Source: Metabacillus halosaccharovorans
GTDB taxonomy: Bacteria; Bacillota; Bacilli; Bacillales; Bacillaceae
Reading direction: 5' to 3'
Length of the DNA: 64,000 bases
Assembly (NCBI RefSeq): GCF_002019635.1
Contig: NZ_KV917371.1
Coordinates: 930,001-994,000, forward strand
Shown here: one piece after another, positions 7,793 to 17,347 of the stretch
Layout of the letters: each line of letters begins with the position of its first letter
Position numbering within the stretch: the first letter of the stretch is position 1
The notes under the pieces: model-generated
Databases searched by the model: none
Seen by the model: only the letters and a program-made list of their open reading frames with translations
Told to the model about the DNA's origin: nothing
Made by a program: the position numbers and the translations under genes

Positions 7793-10096
7793 TTGAAACA
7801 ACTTAGAAATTTCATCACCGTAACAGCACTTATCCTGATTACATCGTCAGCTCAAATGGCAAATGCTGAAACTCCAAGAGGCTATTCAGCTGCCGAACGG
7901 GAGGGACAGAAGCTGCATCAAGAGATGCAGGCTTACAATAAGGTAATCAATAGCGGTAACCTTCATCAAATTAATAATCATTATAATCAATTTACCACTC
8001 AATTAAAGGCAACTGAGAAAAAGATCGGACAAGTATCCGGCTCTGCTAACCGGAACCAATTGAATAATAAATATGTTCACCCTGCAAAAATTGCCGTAGA
8101 GAGGACAATTTATGAAGTATCTCAATTACGTCTTCTGCAATCTATTGAAGGTTCCGTTAATCAGAATCAATTAGAGAAAGCAGAAAACGATACCGCAAAG
8201 CTAGGAAGATTAATAAAACGAGCAGAGGATATTAAAAAAATCGGTGGCTATAAAAGCTTACCTAAAACTGCAAATCAATTTTTAAGAGAAAAAGAAGCCC
8301 ATGTACAGGGGAATCTGGTAACAGAACGTCTTACGGAGTATAATTCCGTTATCTCAAAAGCAAATCTAGAACAACTTAACAATTTATATGATAACTTTAC
8401 GAAACAAATCAAACTAGCAGAACAGAAAGTTGGACAAGTTGGAGGTTCCACAAACCGTACTAAGCTAAATAACACCTACATTAGACCTGCTAAAATTGCT
8501 AAGGAAAGAACAATTTATGAAATTTCACAGCTTAGATTACTATCTTCAATTGAAGCTACTATTCAAGAAACGACACCGGAAAAATTCACGAGTGATCTTG
8601 CTGTCCTCAAACGATTAATAAATCGCGGCAATGAAATTAAATCGGTAGGAAATTATCAGCATCTTCCTATGGAGATCTCGTCTACCTTGGAAGGGAAAAG
8701 ATTTTATCTAAACTACTTATATCTTGACGCCACGAATACATTAGATCGGAATAACCCTGAACATGCATTCCCCCGCTTAGCGGAGCTAAAAATAAAATGG
8801 AATGCACTAAGTGAAGCCAGCAAAAAGGAAATCGTGATGAAGGATGCATGGACATTACAACCGGAAACCAAATATCCTGGATATCTCCCAAAACATTTAG
8901 GCTTTCTCTATCATCTTACTGGTGATTCACAATATAAGAGAATGGTCCAAGAAAACATTGCTCTTCTTAAAACCTACTATCTTAAAGACGGGCAGCTCCA
9001 ATCACCAGAGTATCAAAAAATGGACTGGTGGTACCGAGATCCGTTTGCAAGGGACCTTAACGGCTTATACGAAGCTTATCAATACACAGAACTTCCTGAG
9101 ATCATCGATTTTATCGATAACCAAGCAGCTCTGTGGATGTCAAAAGTACCACGTCAAAGTAATAACAGCTTTACCATTTACCCTTATGGCATTTCTGACG
9201 AAGGAAAAATCGGTTCTATTGAAATCAATCCTAATCAAAACATTCAAATAGCTCTGTTGTTTTCAAATTTATACTGGGAGCCGGAATCAAGATTTTATAA
9301 AAATCCCCTATTAAAGGACATTGTTTATAATGAAGTGAATGCTGTACTTTCCTTGCAAAAGGAAAATGGCTCTCTTCCCTTAAGACAACACTTGCCGCTT
9401 GTAGAGGATACAAACTATGGCGGCTATTCGGGCAATATGCTCTATCAGCTGGCCCAAGTATGGGGAAATCCTTCTTGGATCCAAAGCACAATTGAATTAG
9501 GAAACTGGTTATTCCATGAATATTCGATGAGTCATCCATGGAACACACCAAAAGATGCACCTAATTATCACTTTGATCGAATTAACAGCTTTAATTTAAT
9601 AAGTAGAGTCCTGTTATTTTATGCAGCCGGTATTCCGGAACAGGATGTTCACAACTGGATACAATTTTCTGAAAATCGTTTTCCGGATGAAGATATGTAC
9701 TTGCTTGAAAGATGGTATTTTTACAAATCGATACCGAGGAATTATTTAAATGGGAATATGGCTATCATCAATCAGCTCCCTCCAAGTATTTATAGTGAAG
9801 CTGCATTTCGAGATAAAATGTCGATACGTATAGTTGGAGAAACGATCAAGAATGCGACAATTACAGTAACCAATTCTCTTACAAAAGAAGCTGTTACTAG
9901 CTTTAACGTGAATGGTGACAATCAGCAAGCTTTTTCACTATTAAAGGGAGAATACGAAATAATCGTTGAAGCAACAGAGGCAAATGGAAAAACAACAAAA
10001 GATAGTCAAAAGTTATCTCTGCATCAAGATTTAACATATTCTATCGACGTGTTGGTATTCGACCAAAATAACCGCTTTTACCAAAAACTGAAATAA
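7793..10096 (+). CDS. Secreted protein: two short SbsC-type modules plus helical enzyme-like domain
   Basis: TTG 7793 fits the AAAGGAAG site better than TTG 7790. Signal peptide about 1-26 (MANA). Two short copies of the anchor module follow (about 35-150 and 160-285), with TIYEVSQLRLL and TIYEISQLRLL. They lack the first part of the long form. Residues about 300-690 are rich in Trp, Tyr and paired helices (LYHLTGDSQYKRM, DWWYRDPFARDLNGLYEAY, GGYSGNMLYQLAQVWGNPSW). This resembles the (alpha/alpha)-barrel fold of glycoside hydrolases, polysaccharide lyases and glucuronyl C5-epimerases, but I cannot assign a family. A small beta domain ends the protein. Action on a surface polysaccharide is a guess from the fold. 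Confidence 0.8.
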   Translation: MKQLRNFITVTALILITSSAQMANAETPRGYSAAEREGQKLHQEMQAYNKVINSGNLHQINNHYNQFTTQLKATEKKIGQVSGSANRNQLNNKYVHPAKIAVERTIYEVSQLRLLQSIEGSVNQNQLEKAENDTAKLGRLIKRAEDIKKIGGYKSLPKTANQFLREKEAHVQGNLVTERLTEYNSVISKANLEQLNNLYDNFTKQIKLAEQKVGQVGGSTNRTKLNNTYIRPAKIAKERTIYEISQLRLLSSIEATIQETTPEKFTSDLAVLKRLINRGNEIKSVGNYQHLPMEISSTLEGKRFYLNYLYLDATNTLDRNNPEHAFPRLAELKIKWNALSEASKKEIVMKDAWTLQPETKYPGYLPKHLGFLYHLTGDSQYKRMVQENIALLKTYYLKDGQLQSPEYQKMDWWYRDPFARDLNGLYEAYQYTELPEIIDFIDNQAALWMSKVPRQSNNSFTIYPYGISDEGKIGSIEINPNQNIQIALLFSNLYWEPESRFYKNPLLKDIVYNEVNAVLSLQKENGSLPLRQHLPLVEDTNYGGYSGNMLYQLAQVWGNPSWIQSTIELGNWLFHEYSMSHPWNTPKDAPNYHFDRINSFNLISRVLLFYAAGIPEQDVHNWIQFSENRFPDEDMYLLERWYFYKSIPRNYLNGNMAIINQLPPSIYSEAAFRDKMSIRIVGETIKNATITVTNSLTKEAVTSFNVNGDNQQAFSLLKGEYEIIVEATEANGKTTKDSQKLSLHQDLTYSIDVLVFDQNNRFYQKLK

Positions 10097-10107
10097 TCAT
10101 AAATACA

Positions 10108-10133
10108 CAGGTAACTCTTGTTGCCTGTTTTTT
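10108..10133 (+). terminator. Intrinsic terminator
   Basis: AGGTAAC pairs with GTTGCCT (one G-T pair), extended by C-G, and is followed by T6. It ends the gene at 7793-10096. Confidence 0.75.
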
Positions 10134-10182
10134 CTATTTAAATATGAGGTTAACGTCCTCAGATCGTGATAGGCAGTTTAAA

Positions 10183-10220
10183 ACAAAAAACAAGCCCTCA
10201 TTCTTACGAACTTGGGCTTG
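10183..10220 (-). terminator. Intrinsic terminator
   Basis: CAAGCCC at 10191-10197 pairs with GGGCTTG at 10214-10220. On the minus strand a T-rich tract follows. It lies just past the stop of the 5'-nucleotidase gene. Confidence 0.75.
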
Positions 10221-10247
10221 CTTCGGCAAACTTTGGAGTGATGCAAC

Positions 10248-12608
10248 TTACTCTGCTATATCCATAATACGTCCTTCAATCGCCGGCTCAACATTCTTAA
10301 GTCCAGCTACATGGTCTCTTAAGTTTTCCCAGTCAGACAAACCTAAATCTGTTACGCGACCTTCTGCGTATGCCTTAGCAAAGACTGAATAGCCGTCTCC
10401 ACCTTTAGCTGTGAAGGCATTTGTTGCGATAGAATACTCTTTTGCCGGATCAAGTGCAGTGTATTGATCTTCTGTTTCTTCTACTTCCACTGAAACGATT
10501 CGCTCACCTGCAGGCTTCTTGCTGTCATATGTGAACTTCATGCCTGATACATGCAAGAATCCACCGCTTTCTTTTGGTGTTTGACTTACGCTGTGCTCAA
10601 GAGCCTCTAAAATTTCTGCTCCAGTTAGATTCATTGTCGCTAGAGTATTACCAAATGGTAAAACAGTTAGTACATCACCATACGTAATTTCTCCTGCATC
10701 AATTGCCGCACGGATTCCACCACCATTTTGCATCGCAATCACTGTGTTTGGTTTAAATTGTTTTGCTTTTGCCAACATACCGTCAGTAATTAGGTTACCT
10801 AGTTCTGTTTCACTGTTACGTACACTTGTTGCCGTTGGGGCTTCAGCTGTTGTACGTGGGTTTGCCAATTCCTTTGCTGTTGTTGCACCTGTTGGTGTAT
10901 CTCTTATTTCAGCGATTTTATCTGAATACTTTTTCAACATAGCTGCTGCTTCTGGATTCGCTTCTTTTTCTGCAACTTCAATTAACTGAGCAGCTTCATT
11001 TATGATGACTCCGTCTTTGTCAAATTCAACATCCACTGTACCTAGATATTCTCCATATTGACTTGCTTGGACAATTAATGTAGGATCCTTTTCTACACCT
11101 TTTTCATCTTTATCAACAATTGATCCTGTATCAAGCTTCGTATGGCTATGTCCGCCAACAATAACATCGATACCATCAACCAACTTTGCAAGCTCAAGAT
11201 CATTATCATATTCTACATTGTCATCATAGCCAATATGTGTGATCGCGATGATCTTGTTGATGTCTTGCGCTTCAAAAGCAGCCACTGCTTTTTCCGCTTC
11301 TTCAATATAATTTTCAAATTTAACATTACCCGGGCTTGAGATATCAGTTGTTTCTTCTGTTGTTAAACCGAAGAATCCAACTTTTTCACCGTTTACTTCC
11401 TTCACAACACCACTGTATATTTGACCATTTTCCGCTTTTTCTGTAACAGTGTCCTGGAATAAACCTTTCATATTTTTGTCAGTTGAAAAATCTACATTTG
11501 AGCTGACGAATGGGAACTCAGCACCTTTTACGAAATCTGCTAATCCCTTATGTCCCTCAGAACTTGAACCAAGATCAAATTCATGGTTACCAAATGTCAT
11601 CAAGTCATATTTTAGTAGATTCATAAATTCAAGATCTGCTTGTCCTTTGAATTCATTGAAGTATAAAGTTCCGGAGAAAACATCACCTGCATTTAGTAGA
11701 AGTGCCTCGGGATGTTCAGCTCTTACCTCATTTACAGCTGTTACAAATTTAGCAATGTTTTCAATATGTGCATGTGTATCATTTGTGTGCATGATAGATA
11801 ATTCGTACTCATATGGTAATTTTTCTTTAATCTTTTCTTTACGTTCTTTTGCCTTTTTCGCCATTTCAGGTAGTTCAGGATACTTTCCTGGATGCAGTTT
11901 GTTTCCTGCTTCCTTAATTTGAACAGCTCTCGTTTCTAAACGATTAAGCATAGCAAAAGCAGCTTTAGCTTCTTCTGTTTTATCTTCTGATAAAAATCTT
12001 TCAATTTTGTCTTGTAATGAATAAATAGAAACCTCATAAATAACTGTTTCTTTTGCAATTTTTGCATCTACTAAAAATGCATTTCTAATTGCGTTACGGT
12101 TATCAGTTCCATATACTTTACTAAATACTCTTTCAGCCTTCCTTATTTGAGTAGAAAGTGCATGATATGTTTCTACTAACTCTTCACTCATCGAATCTGC
12201 TTGTACGTAACCATTAAGCTTTTCCACTAATGCTTCTAGCTCTTTTGCGGTTTTAACAGAGTCTATTATTCTAGCAGCTTTTAATTTACGATCTTTCGCT
12301 ACATTTAGCTGTGCTGTTAATTTCTTCTTCTCTGACCCATTCTTTAAGGCTTGTACTGCTTTTTCAGCTTTTTTAATATCAGCACTTGCTTTATCATAGG
12401 CTGCAGCAAACTCTTTTGAAACAGAAATTTCCTTTTGATTCTTTACATTGTAAAACTTCACTATGCTCTTAGAAGAATCCTGAGCCTTTGTGACCAAACT
12501 TTGAGCATTTGAGGCTGCTTCCGCCGAAATAGGACTTGTTGCAACAAATGCTGCTGTTACTAAGGCTGATGTAGCTGCTACTTGAGAAACTTTACTCTTT
12601 TTTTTCAT
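10248..12608 (-). CDS. SbsC-anchored 5'-nucleotidase / 2',3'-cyclic phosphodiesterase
   Basis: Predicted wall-bound enzyme that dephosphorylates nucleotides outside the cell, freeing nucleosides and phosphate. ATG start behind GGGAG. Signal peptide about 1-31 (AEA). The long-form SbsC-like anchor covers about 32-270, with VIYEVSIYSL. The metallophosphatase domain has all usual metal motifs: MHTNDTHAHI, NAGDVFSG, FGNHEFDLG, ITHIGYDDN and GGHSHT. The C-terminal 5'-nucleotidase substrate domain follows, with AMQNGGGIRAAIDAGEITYG and LPFGNTLATMNLTGAE. It stands alone between terminators. The UshA/YfkN-type fold is clear; the exact substrate is not. Confidence 0.93.
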   Translation of the reverse strand: MKKKSKVSQVAATSALVTAAFVATSPISAEAASNAQSLVTKAQDSSKSIVKFYNVKNQKEISVSKEFAAAYDKASADIKKAEKAVQALKNGSEKKKLTAQLNVAKDRKLKAARIIDSVKTAKELEALVEKLNGYVQADSMSEELVETYHALSTQIRKAERVFSKVYGTDNRNAIRNAFLVDAKIAKETVIYEVSIYSLQDKIERFLSEDKTEEAKAAFAMLNRLETRAVQIKEAGNKLHPGKYPELPEMAKKAKERKEKIKEKLPYEYELSIMHTNDTHAHIENIAKFVTAVNEVRAEHPEALLLNAGDVFSGTLYFNEFKGQADLEFMNLLKYDLMTFGNHEFDLGSSSEGHKGLADFVKGAEFPFVSSNVDFSTDKNMKGLFQDTVTEKAENGQIYSGVVKEVNGEKVGFFGLTTEETTDISSPGNVKFENYIEEAEKAVAAFEAQDINKIIAITHIGYDDNVEYDNDLELAKLVDGIDVIVGGHSHTKLDTGSIVDKDEKGVEKDPTLIVQASQYGEYLGTVDVEFDKDGVIINEAAQLIEVAEKEANPEAAAMLKKYSDKIAEIRDTPTGATTAKELANPRTTAEAPTATSVRNSETELGNLITDGMLAKAKQFKPNTVIAMQNGGGIRAAIDAGEITYGDVLTVLPFGNTLATMNLTGAEILEALEHSVSQTPKESGGFLHVSGMKFTYDSKKPAGERIVSVEVEETEDQYTALDPAKEYSIATNAFTAKGGDGYSVFAKAYAEGRVTDLGLSDWENLRDHVAGLKNVEPAIEGRIMDIAE

Positions 12609-12837
12609 TAAAATAAACTCTCCCTTTTTTGTATGTAATGATGAAGAATCTAAAAAAACAGCTTTTACACCACTGAGTATAGTATATTGTTTACTAGTTT
12701 GCTAGCCACCGGATAGATAATATCTCCTACTTTTACATTACAAATAAAAGTATAATTGGGTTTATTGGGTTGTGTTAAAAGTTTGTAAAAATTATGTAAA
12801 TTGACTTCATATTTGATTTTTTAGGTCTTTTCACTTA
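12609..12837. other. Leader region of the 5'-nucleotidase gene
   Basis: AT-rich. The minus strand has a TATACT that could be a -10 element near 12680. No coding signal or clear RNA structure is seen. Confidence 0.4.
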
Positions 12838-12985
12838 ATAACCAACAGGATATTAAAGCTATTTTCAACAATACCAACAAGAACTAATAGGAGTTTTGAC
12901 TCTTCCTGATTATCAGGAATATACAACTATCATTCGCCTTAAAGATGATAAGGATTTCTAATTAATACATTTTGTAGAAGAATAA
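12838..12985 (+). pseudogene. Remnant of an unrecognised gene
   Basis: Two overlapping frames read like one protein end after a frameshift: NNQQDIKAIF in one, then TLPDYQEYTTIIRLKDDKDF, a TAA, and LIHFVEE before a final TAA at 12983. There is no start codon or ribosome binding site. The amino-acid texture looks coding, but the family is not recognised. Chance cannot be excluded. Confidence 0.3.
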
Positions 12986-13017
12986 AAAAACCGCTGACAA
13001 CTCTTGCCAGCGGTTTT
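12984..13017 (-). terminator. Intrinsic terminator
   Basis: ACCGCTG pairs with CAGCGGT around a short loop. On the minus strand a T7 tract follows. It directly follows the CAP-domain gene. Confidence 0.85.
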
Positions 13018-13019
13018 CT

Positions 13020-13955
13020 TCAATTCGCGATATGAAGAATCGTTACATGGTCATGATCTACCCCAACTCCTGAGTAGGTGATATCACTTTTAAGCAGGAT
13101 ATTTCTATTTTGAGAGCTGGCCAGTAGTTCAGAAACCGTTTTACGGGCTGAACCCCATCCTTTGGCGATATTTACTCCATAGCTGCTTCCACCTGAGGTA
13201 AGGCCATGGTCACTTAAAAGATCTTCAATTGAACCGAATTTTGATGAATGTAACGAAAAGGATTTGCTTACATACATGTCATTAGATTTAATTCTTGCAA
13301 CATTACTAAGCTTTTTATGTATCGTCAATGGTTGTAGACCTTGTTCATATCGTTCCATATTAATAAGCAAGAAGGTATCAAGCTCGTAATTATTAATCGT
13401 AAAGTTTACTGAAGGATCAGGAATAGCAAATTTACGATTTTTAAGTGGTACTTCAATACTTTGTAACTGTTTATTAATTAGGCTTGGTACAGATTGATAG
13501 TTTCCAGCCTTCTTAATTTCCACCGCTCTTCTTTTTAGACGGTCTAATTTTTTAAGATCTGAAGATACAATGCTTTCCTTATTTGCAATGGCATTTTTTC
13601 CAATTGACTTCAATAAGCGGTATTGAGATACCTCATAAATCACACGTTCTCTTGCAATTTTTGCAGGCTTAACATATTTTGCTAATAACGAATTACGTGT
13701 GCTTGAACCTGATACTTTCCCAATCGCTTTTTCTGTTTTTTTAATTTGATTCGAAAGATTATCATATTGAGCGTCAATATCATAGATCTCTCCACTATTG
13801 ATGGTTTTTGTATAATTCTTTAGTAAATAAAGAAGGTACTCACCTGAATCAATAGCTGTGCTTTTTGAAGATGCTTCTGCTTTACTTGGAGTGTATAGAG
13901 TAAGAATTAGACATACACTTAAAACTAAACTAAATGCGATCTTTGAAAATCTCAT
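13020..13955 (-). CDS. SbsC-anchored CAP (SCP/PR1-like) domain protein
   Basis: ATG start behind GGAGGGG. Signal peptide about 1-28 (KAEA). One short anchor module (about 35-165) carries VIYEVSQYRLL. The C-terminal 120 residues form a CAP-superfamily domain: INMERYEQGLQPL, an alpha-helix with ARIKSNDM, HSSKFG, and YGVNIAKGW. Bacterial CAP proteins (for example YkwD) are secreted and mostly of unknown function. The gene is monocistronic and ends right at a terminator. Confidence 0.85.
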   Translation of the reverse strand: MRFSKIAFSLVLSVCLILTLYTPSKAEASSKSTAIDSGEYLLYLLKNYTKTINSGEIYDIDAQYDNLSNQIKKTEKAIGKVSGSSTRNSLLAKYVKPAKIARERVIYEVSQYRLLKSIGKNAIANKESIVSSDLKKLDRLKRRAVEIKKAGNYQSVPSLINKQLQSIEVPLKNRKFAIPDPSVNFTINNYELDTFLLINMERYEQGLQPLTIHKKLSNVARIKSNDMYVSKSFSLHSSKFGSIEDLLSDHGLTSGGSSYGVNIAKGWGSARKTVSELLASSQNRNILLKSDITYSGVGVDHDHVTILHIAN

Positions 13956-14309
13956 TTTGCCCCTCCTAAATTTTACATTTTTTACTCACCTATCCAATTA
14001 TCTTATTATTCCCATCTATATGTCTAGAAAAATATAGTCTATTACTCCCCGATCCTAGCAACACCAAGGGTTACAGCTCTAAAAACACAACTTTAAGATT
14101 AGTCACGAAAAGGTACAAAGGCCCAATGGACTAAGGAGAATAATTCATAGGTAAGAAAGTACTGTCTTTGATTCGACAAACTTCGTATCCTTGGTCTCTA
14201 TCAGGGTGAAAAATAAACAAGTAAAGCAATAATAATTGTTTTACTCGATAATTAGATCTCCTTCCCAAAGTGTGAATTTAATGTTTTTATCGTTGTAACA
14301 CCATATTCA
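13956..14309. other. Intergenic region with a possible coding remnant
   Basis: No intact gene. On the minus strand, about 14131-14240, one frame reads HPDRDQGYEVCRIKDSTF and LPMNYSP before a stop, with no start signal. It looks like part of a decayed gene, but I cannot name it. Confidence 0.3.
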
Positions 14310-15256
14310 TTAATATTTAAATTTTGAGATTAATAACTTTAATTCCTCTGCCATATCCGACAAGGACTTTGCTGATCCCGCTATTTCCTCCATAGAAGCA
14401 AGTTGTTCTTCTGTTGAAGCAGCCACCTCTTCGGATGTAGATGCATTATTCTTAGCAATATTAGTCAATTCATTAGCAGTAGCATCCACTTCTTGAACAC
14501 CTGCTGACATTTGTTCAGCAGTAGCAGAAACGTCTTCAATTATAGGTGTTATTGATCTCATTCTAGTAAGAATTTCACTAAATTTGTTCATCGCTTCTTT
14601 TGAAATATGCATCCCATTTTCTACATCACTTGTAACACGAGACATTATTTCAACTGAACCATTTGTCTCTTTTTGTATTACTTGAATTAAATCAAATATT
14701 TGTTTTGCCGATGCTTGCGATTGCTCTGCAAGTTTCCGAACTTCATTGGCAACAACTGCAAATCCTTTACCATGCTCGCCTGCTCTCGCGGCTTCAATCG
14801 CTGCATTTAGTGCAAGTAAGTTTGTTTGATCTGCAATACCTGTTATCACGTCCAAGATAGACGTAATCTCTTTAGAACGATTGGACAACGATTGAATCCT
14901 CTCATTAGATTCAAATACAGATGAATGAATGGAATCCATTTGGTTCAAAGTATTCTGCAATGCCTGATTACCTTCTTCAGCTTGTATAGTTGTATTTTGT
15001 GATAATTCCGCAACTGAAGAAGAGCTTTCTGCAATTCTAGCAACTCCTATTGACAGTTCATTTAACGATTGTGAATTTTTTTCAAGCCCTCTTGTTTGTG
15101 CTTCAGCACTACTAGCAACAGCTTGGATGGAGCTTGCTACCTGAGATGTAGCAGCACTCGTTTCCCCTTTTGTTCCTGTAATTTTACTAAATCATAAGAC
15201 TTTCTCTCTAATTTCAGTCTTTCATTAGTAATTCTCTCAAACAATTTGTCAACCAT
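14310..15256 (-). pseudogene. Soluble methyl-accepting chemotaxis protein, frameshifted
   Basis: Signalling domain of a chemoreceptor, with the hairpin tip [16 protein letters not shown] and preceding [20 protein letters not shown]. The frame opens at ATG 15256 (MVDKLFERITNERLKLE). It is lost near the A-run at 15182-15185 (seen as T4 on the plus strand). Adding one A restores [14 protein letters not shown] and one continuous frame of about 316 codons. There is no transmembrane segment and no sensor domain, so it would be a small cytoplasmic receptor of the YfmS kind. The break may be a real mutation or a homopolymer sequencing error. It sits 18 nt after the 15274-16038 gene. Confidence 0.8.
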
Positions 15257-15273
15257 TATACTACTTCATTCAA

Positions 15274-16038
15274 TCACATGGTTCTTGATAGCCTTTTTAA
15301 GGAACGAATATCGACCTCATATTTATTGCCATATGTTCTAGGCGTCGGGATTTCTTCCTTTGGACCATAAAATAACAGTTTAAAATCATCATCTTTGTAC
15401 TGAACGACAAAAAAGTCATCGAATTTGTCAAATGTATTTTTATTGATTGTTATAAAACTATTATCCTGTGCAGTTGTTTTAACACTTATTCTTCTACCGT
15501 CTTTTATGACATCATATCCATGTTGATTGGTCACTTTAGCTAACTCACCATTCGTGTAAAGAACACAATAGAATTCTCCTAAACGACCTAACAGGTGCCT
15601 TAATTCAGTTGCTTTACATCCAAGTACATTCATTTCAAATCGAAACATTTCCAGATATTCTTCATATAATTTTTTTATTTGTGAGATTCCTATTAAAACA
15701 TGTTCACTAGTTTGATCCTTTTCATAGAGAAAAAGTTGCCCTTTATCCCACTCACCTACAACTGATTCATACTCTTCTCCTTTAGGTTTGTGAAAGATAA
15801 GTCCAGTATAAGGGTAATTTTCACCTACATATCTATAAGTGCTTCTATTAATATAGATAAATAAGTGTTTATTAAAAGGAATGCCTTTGTTATAACGATT
15901 GTAACAATAATCAGAGAGAATAATACTACTTGGGTTTGTATTAAATGTTGTTCTTAATTTTTCTCTTATTTCTATAGATGTTAAAGTATTGCCTTTTTCT
16001 TCTTTAAGAACCTCTATAAGTTGCTCGTAGATAGTCAA
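15274..16038 (-). CDS. Putative nuclease with N-terminal winged-helix-like and C-terminal PD-(D/E)XK-like domain
   Basis: 254 residues, no signal peptide. Residues 1-75 look like a winged-helix domain (IEIREKLRTTFNTN, IILSDYCYNRYNKG). Residues about 150-245 hold GRLGEFYCVLY, QHGYDVI, RRISVKTTAQ and FDKFDDFFVVQYKD. This gives the E...D...xVK spacing of a restriction-endonuclease-like core, as in DUF6998-type proteins. Cytoplasmic DNA binding or cutting is inferred, not shown. It lies after a broken GIY-YIG gene and before a broken chemoreceptor on the same strand, which suggests an accessory locus in decay. Confidence 0.6.
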   Translation of the reverse strand: MTIYEQLIEVLKEEKGNTLTSIEIREKLRTTFNTNPSSIILSDYCYNRYNKGIPFNKHLFIYINRSTYRYVGENYPYTGLIFHKPKGEEYESVVGEWDKGQLFLYEKDQTSEHVLIGISQIKKLYEEYLEMFRFEMNVLGCKATELRHLLGRLGEFYCVLYTNGELAKVTNQHGYDVIKDGRRISVKTTAQDNSFITINKNTFDKFDDFFVVQYKDDDFKLLFYGPKEEIPTPRTYGNKYEVDIRSLKRLSRTM

Positions 16039-16147
16039 CTGAATTCCCTCCTTACAATAAAGTAAGATTTATATATCGATTGTAGTCTTTTAAAAGTTGA
16101 TATTCCCAAAATGAAAAAGCAATTATAAAATCTTCATTTTATCAATA

Positions 16148-16951
16148 TTAATTCCTGTTCAATTGTATTCCGTTATATGGTCCGACGTTAATTGTTCCTA
16201 AAATTTGCTTCCACATACCTTCCCTCTTAATAATGTCAGGACCCTCATAAAATTCAATTACCGAAAAAACAACTTCATTATATCCTTGTTCCAATACAAA
16301 TAAATTTAAATGATGGGCATCACCTAAGGAGTTTAGATGATTCACCCACCTCTTTAAAATCCCTCCATGTCCATAGGCGCTTCCTACATATCTGCTTGTT
16401 CCGTCTTCAGACCTTTGAATATAGATTCCATTTCTTGATAACGCCCTTTTAATTTGATTATCTTCTTCGTCATTCTCCCAAATGGAAATAATCTGTTTCC
16501 AATTAAAAGTCATTCCCATCACACTATTAATCGATGTATCAACGTCTGGTAGTTTTAACCCTTCAAACCTAGACATTCTAGCTATTGAGCTGGTCTCTTT
16601 ACAGACTTTGATGATTTCTTTATTCTCTAATACACTCTTGATATTGATAGCCAAATTATCGTAATTTGTTGTTTTATAAACAGTAAGATACTTCTTTTTT
16701 GATTCTTCATACCCTTCGATACCTGCAAAACTTTCTTTTAAACCATCAACCATGTCATTAGCATGCTATATCCTAAGATAATAATCATTTTCCGAACCAA
16801 CTAGCTCAAAAGCACGTATTTTATATATGTTTGGCTTAACCCTGTAGGAGACATATGGTGTGACTCCATCTCTCTTGTCGTCTTTCTCTCTAATATCAAA
16901 TAGGCCTGCTAGTCCACTCTTTTTATATAAACTATCTAAAATATGAAACAT
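16148..16951 (-). pseudogene. GIY-YIG-type nuclease protein split by an in-frame TAG
   Basis: ATG 16951 opens MFHILDSLYKKSGL and reads to TAG at 16766-16768 (YYLRI-stop). The same frame goes on as HANDMVDGLKESFAG through to 16148. Read through, it makes a protein of about 267 residues. The second half has a GIY-YIG-like core: NGIYIQRSEDGTSRYVGSAYG, then ILKRWVNHL, HHLNLFVLEQGYNEVVFSV, and WKQILGTINVGPYNG. A restart at ATG 16753 is possible and would keep the nuclease domain. One substitution (for example of CAG or AAG) explains the break. Confidence 0.65.
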
Positions 16952-17347
16952 TAAACACCATTGTCCTTTCCTTACTTTTTTTGTATTACATATCTATAGA
17001 ACACCTTTTACAATGGAGGAACCTCGACTATATAAAGTTTATTTATTTTTTTATATTTACTCAGTCCATATTTCATTTCATTTATGTTCCGAAAAAATGC
17101 GCTTGTGTTCTTATAAGTTTCACCGACGCTAAGTGCCATTTGGAATTTCTGTTTTCCACAACAACTATTGTATCACGAACAAATAGTATAAATTACATAA
17201 AAAATAGCAATAAATTTCAAAAAATAGATAATATTACATGATAATAAGTTCTTATAAACCAATATTTTTTTACCATTAAAACCCCATAGCAATCCCACCT
17301 TAATTCCATTACTATTATCCATGCAAATTAATTAAGGGGGAATTTTT
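16952..17347. other. Gene-free region between divergent genes
   Basis: AT-rich, with no coding signal. It should hold the promoters of the divergent genes at 16951 (minus) and 17348 (plus). No clear -35/-10 pair or stable RNA was found. Confidence 0.4.

Noticed and set aside
11449-11922. 157-codon open frame antisense to the 5'-nucleotidase gene
   Set aside because: The minus-strand gene has full metallophosphatase motifs here. The antisense frame has no initiation site and no recognisable domain.
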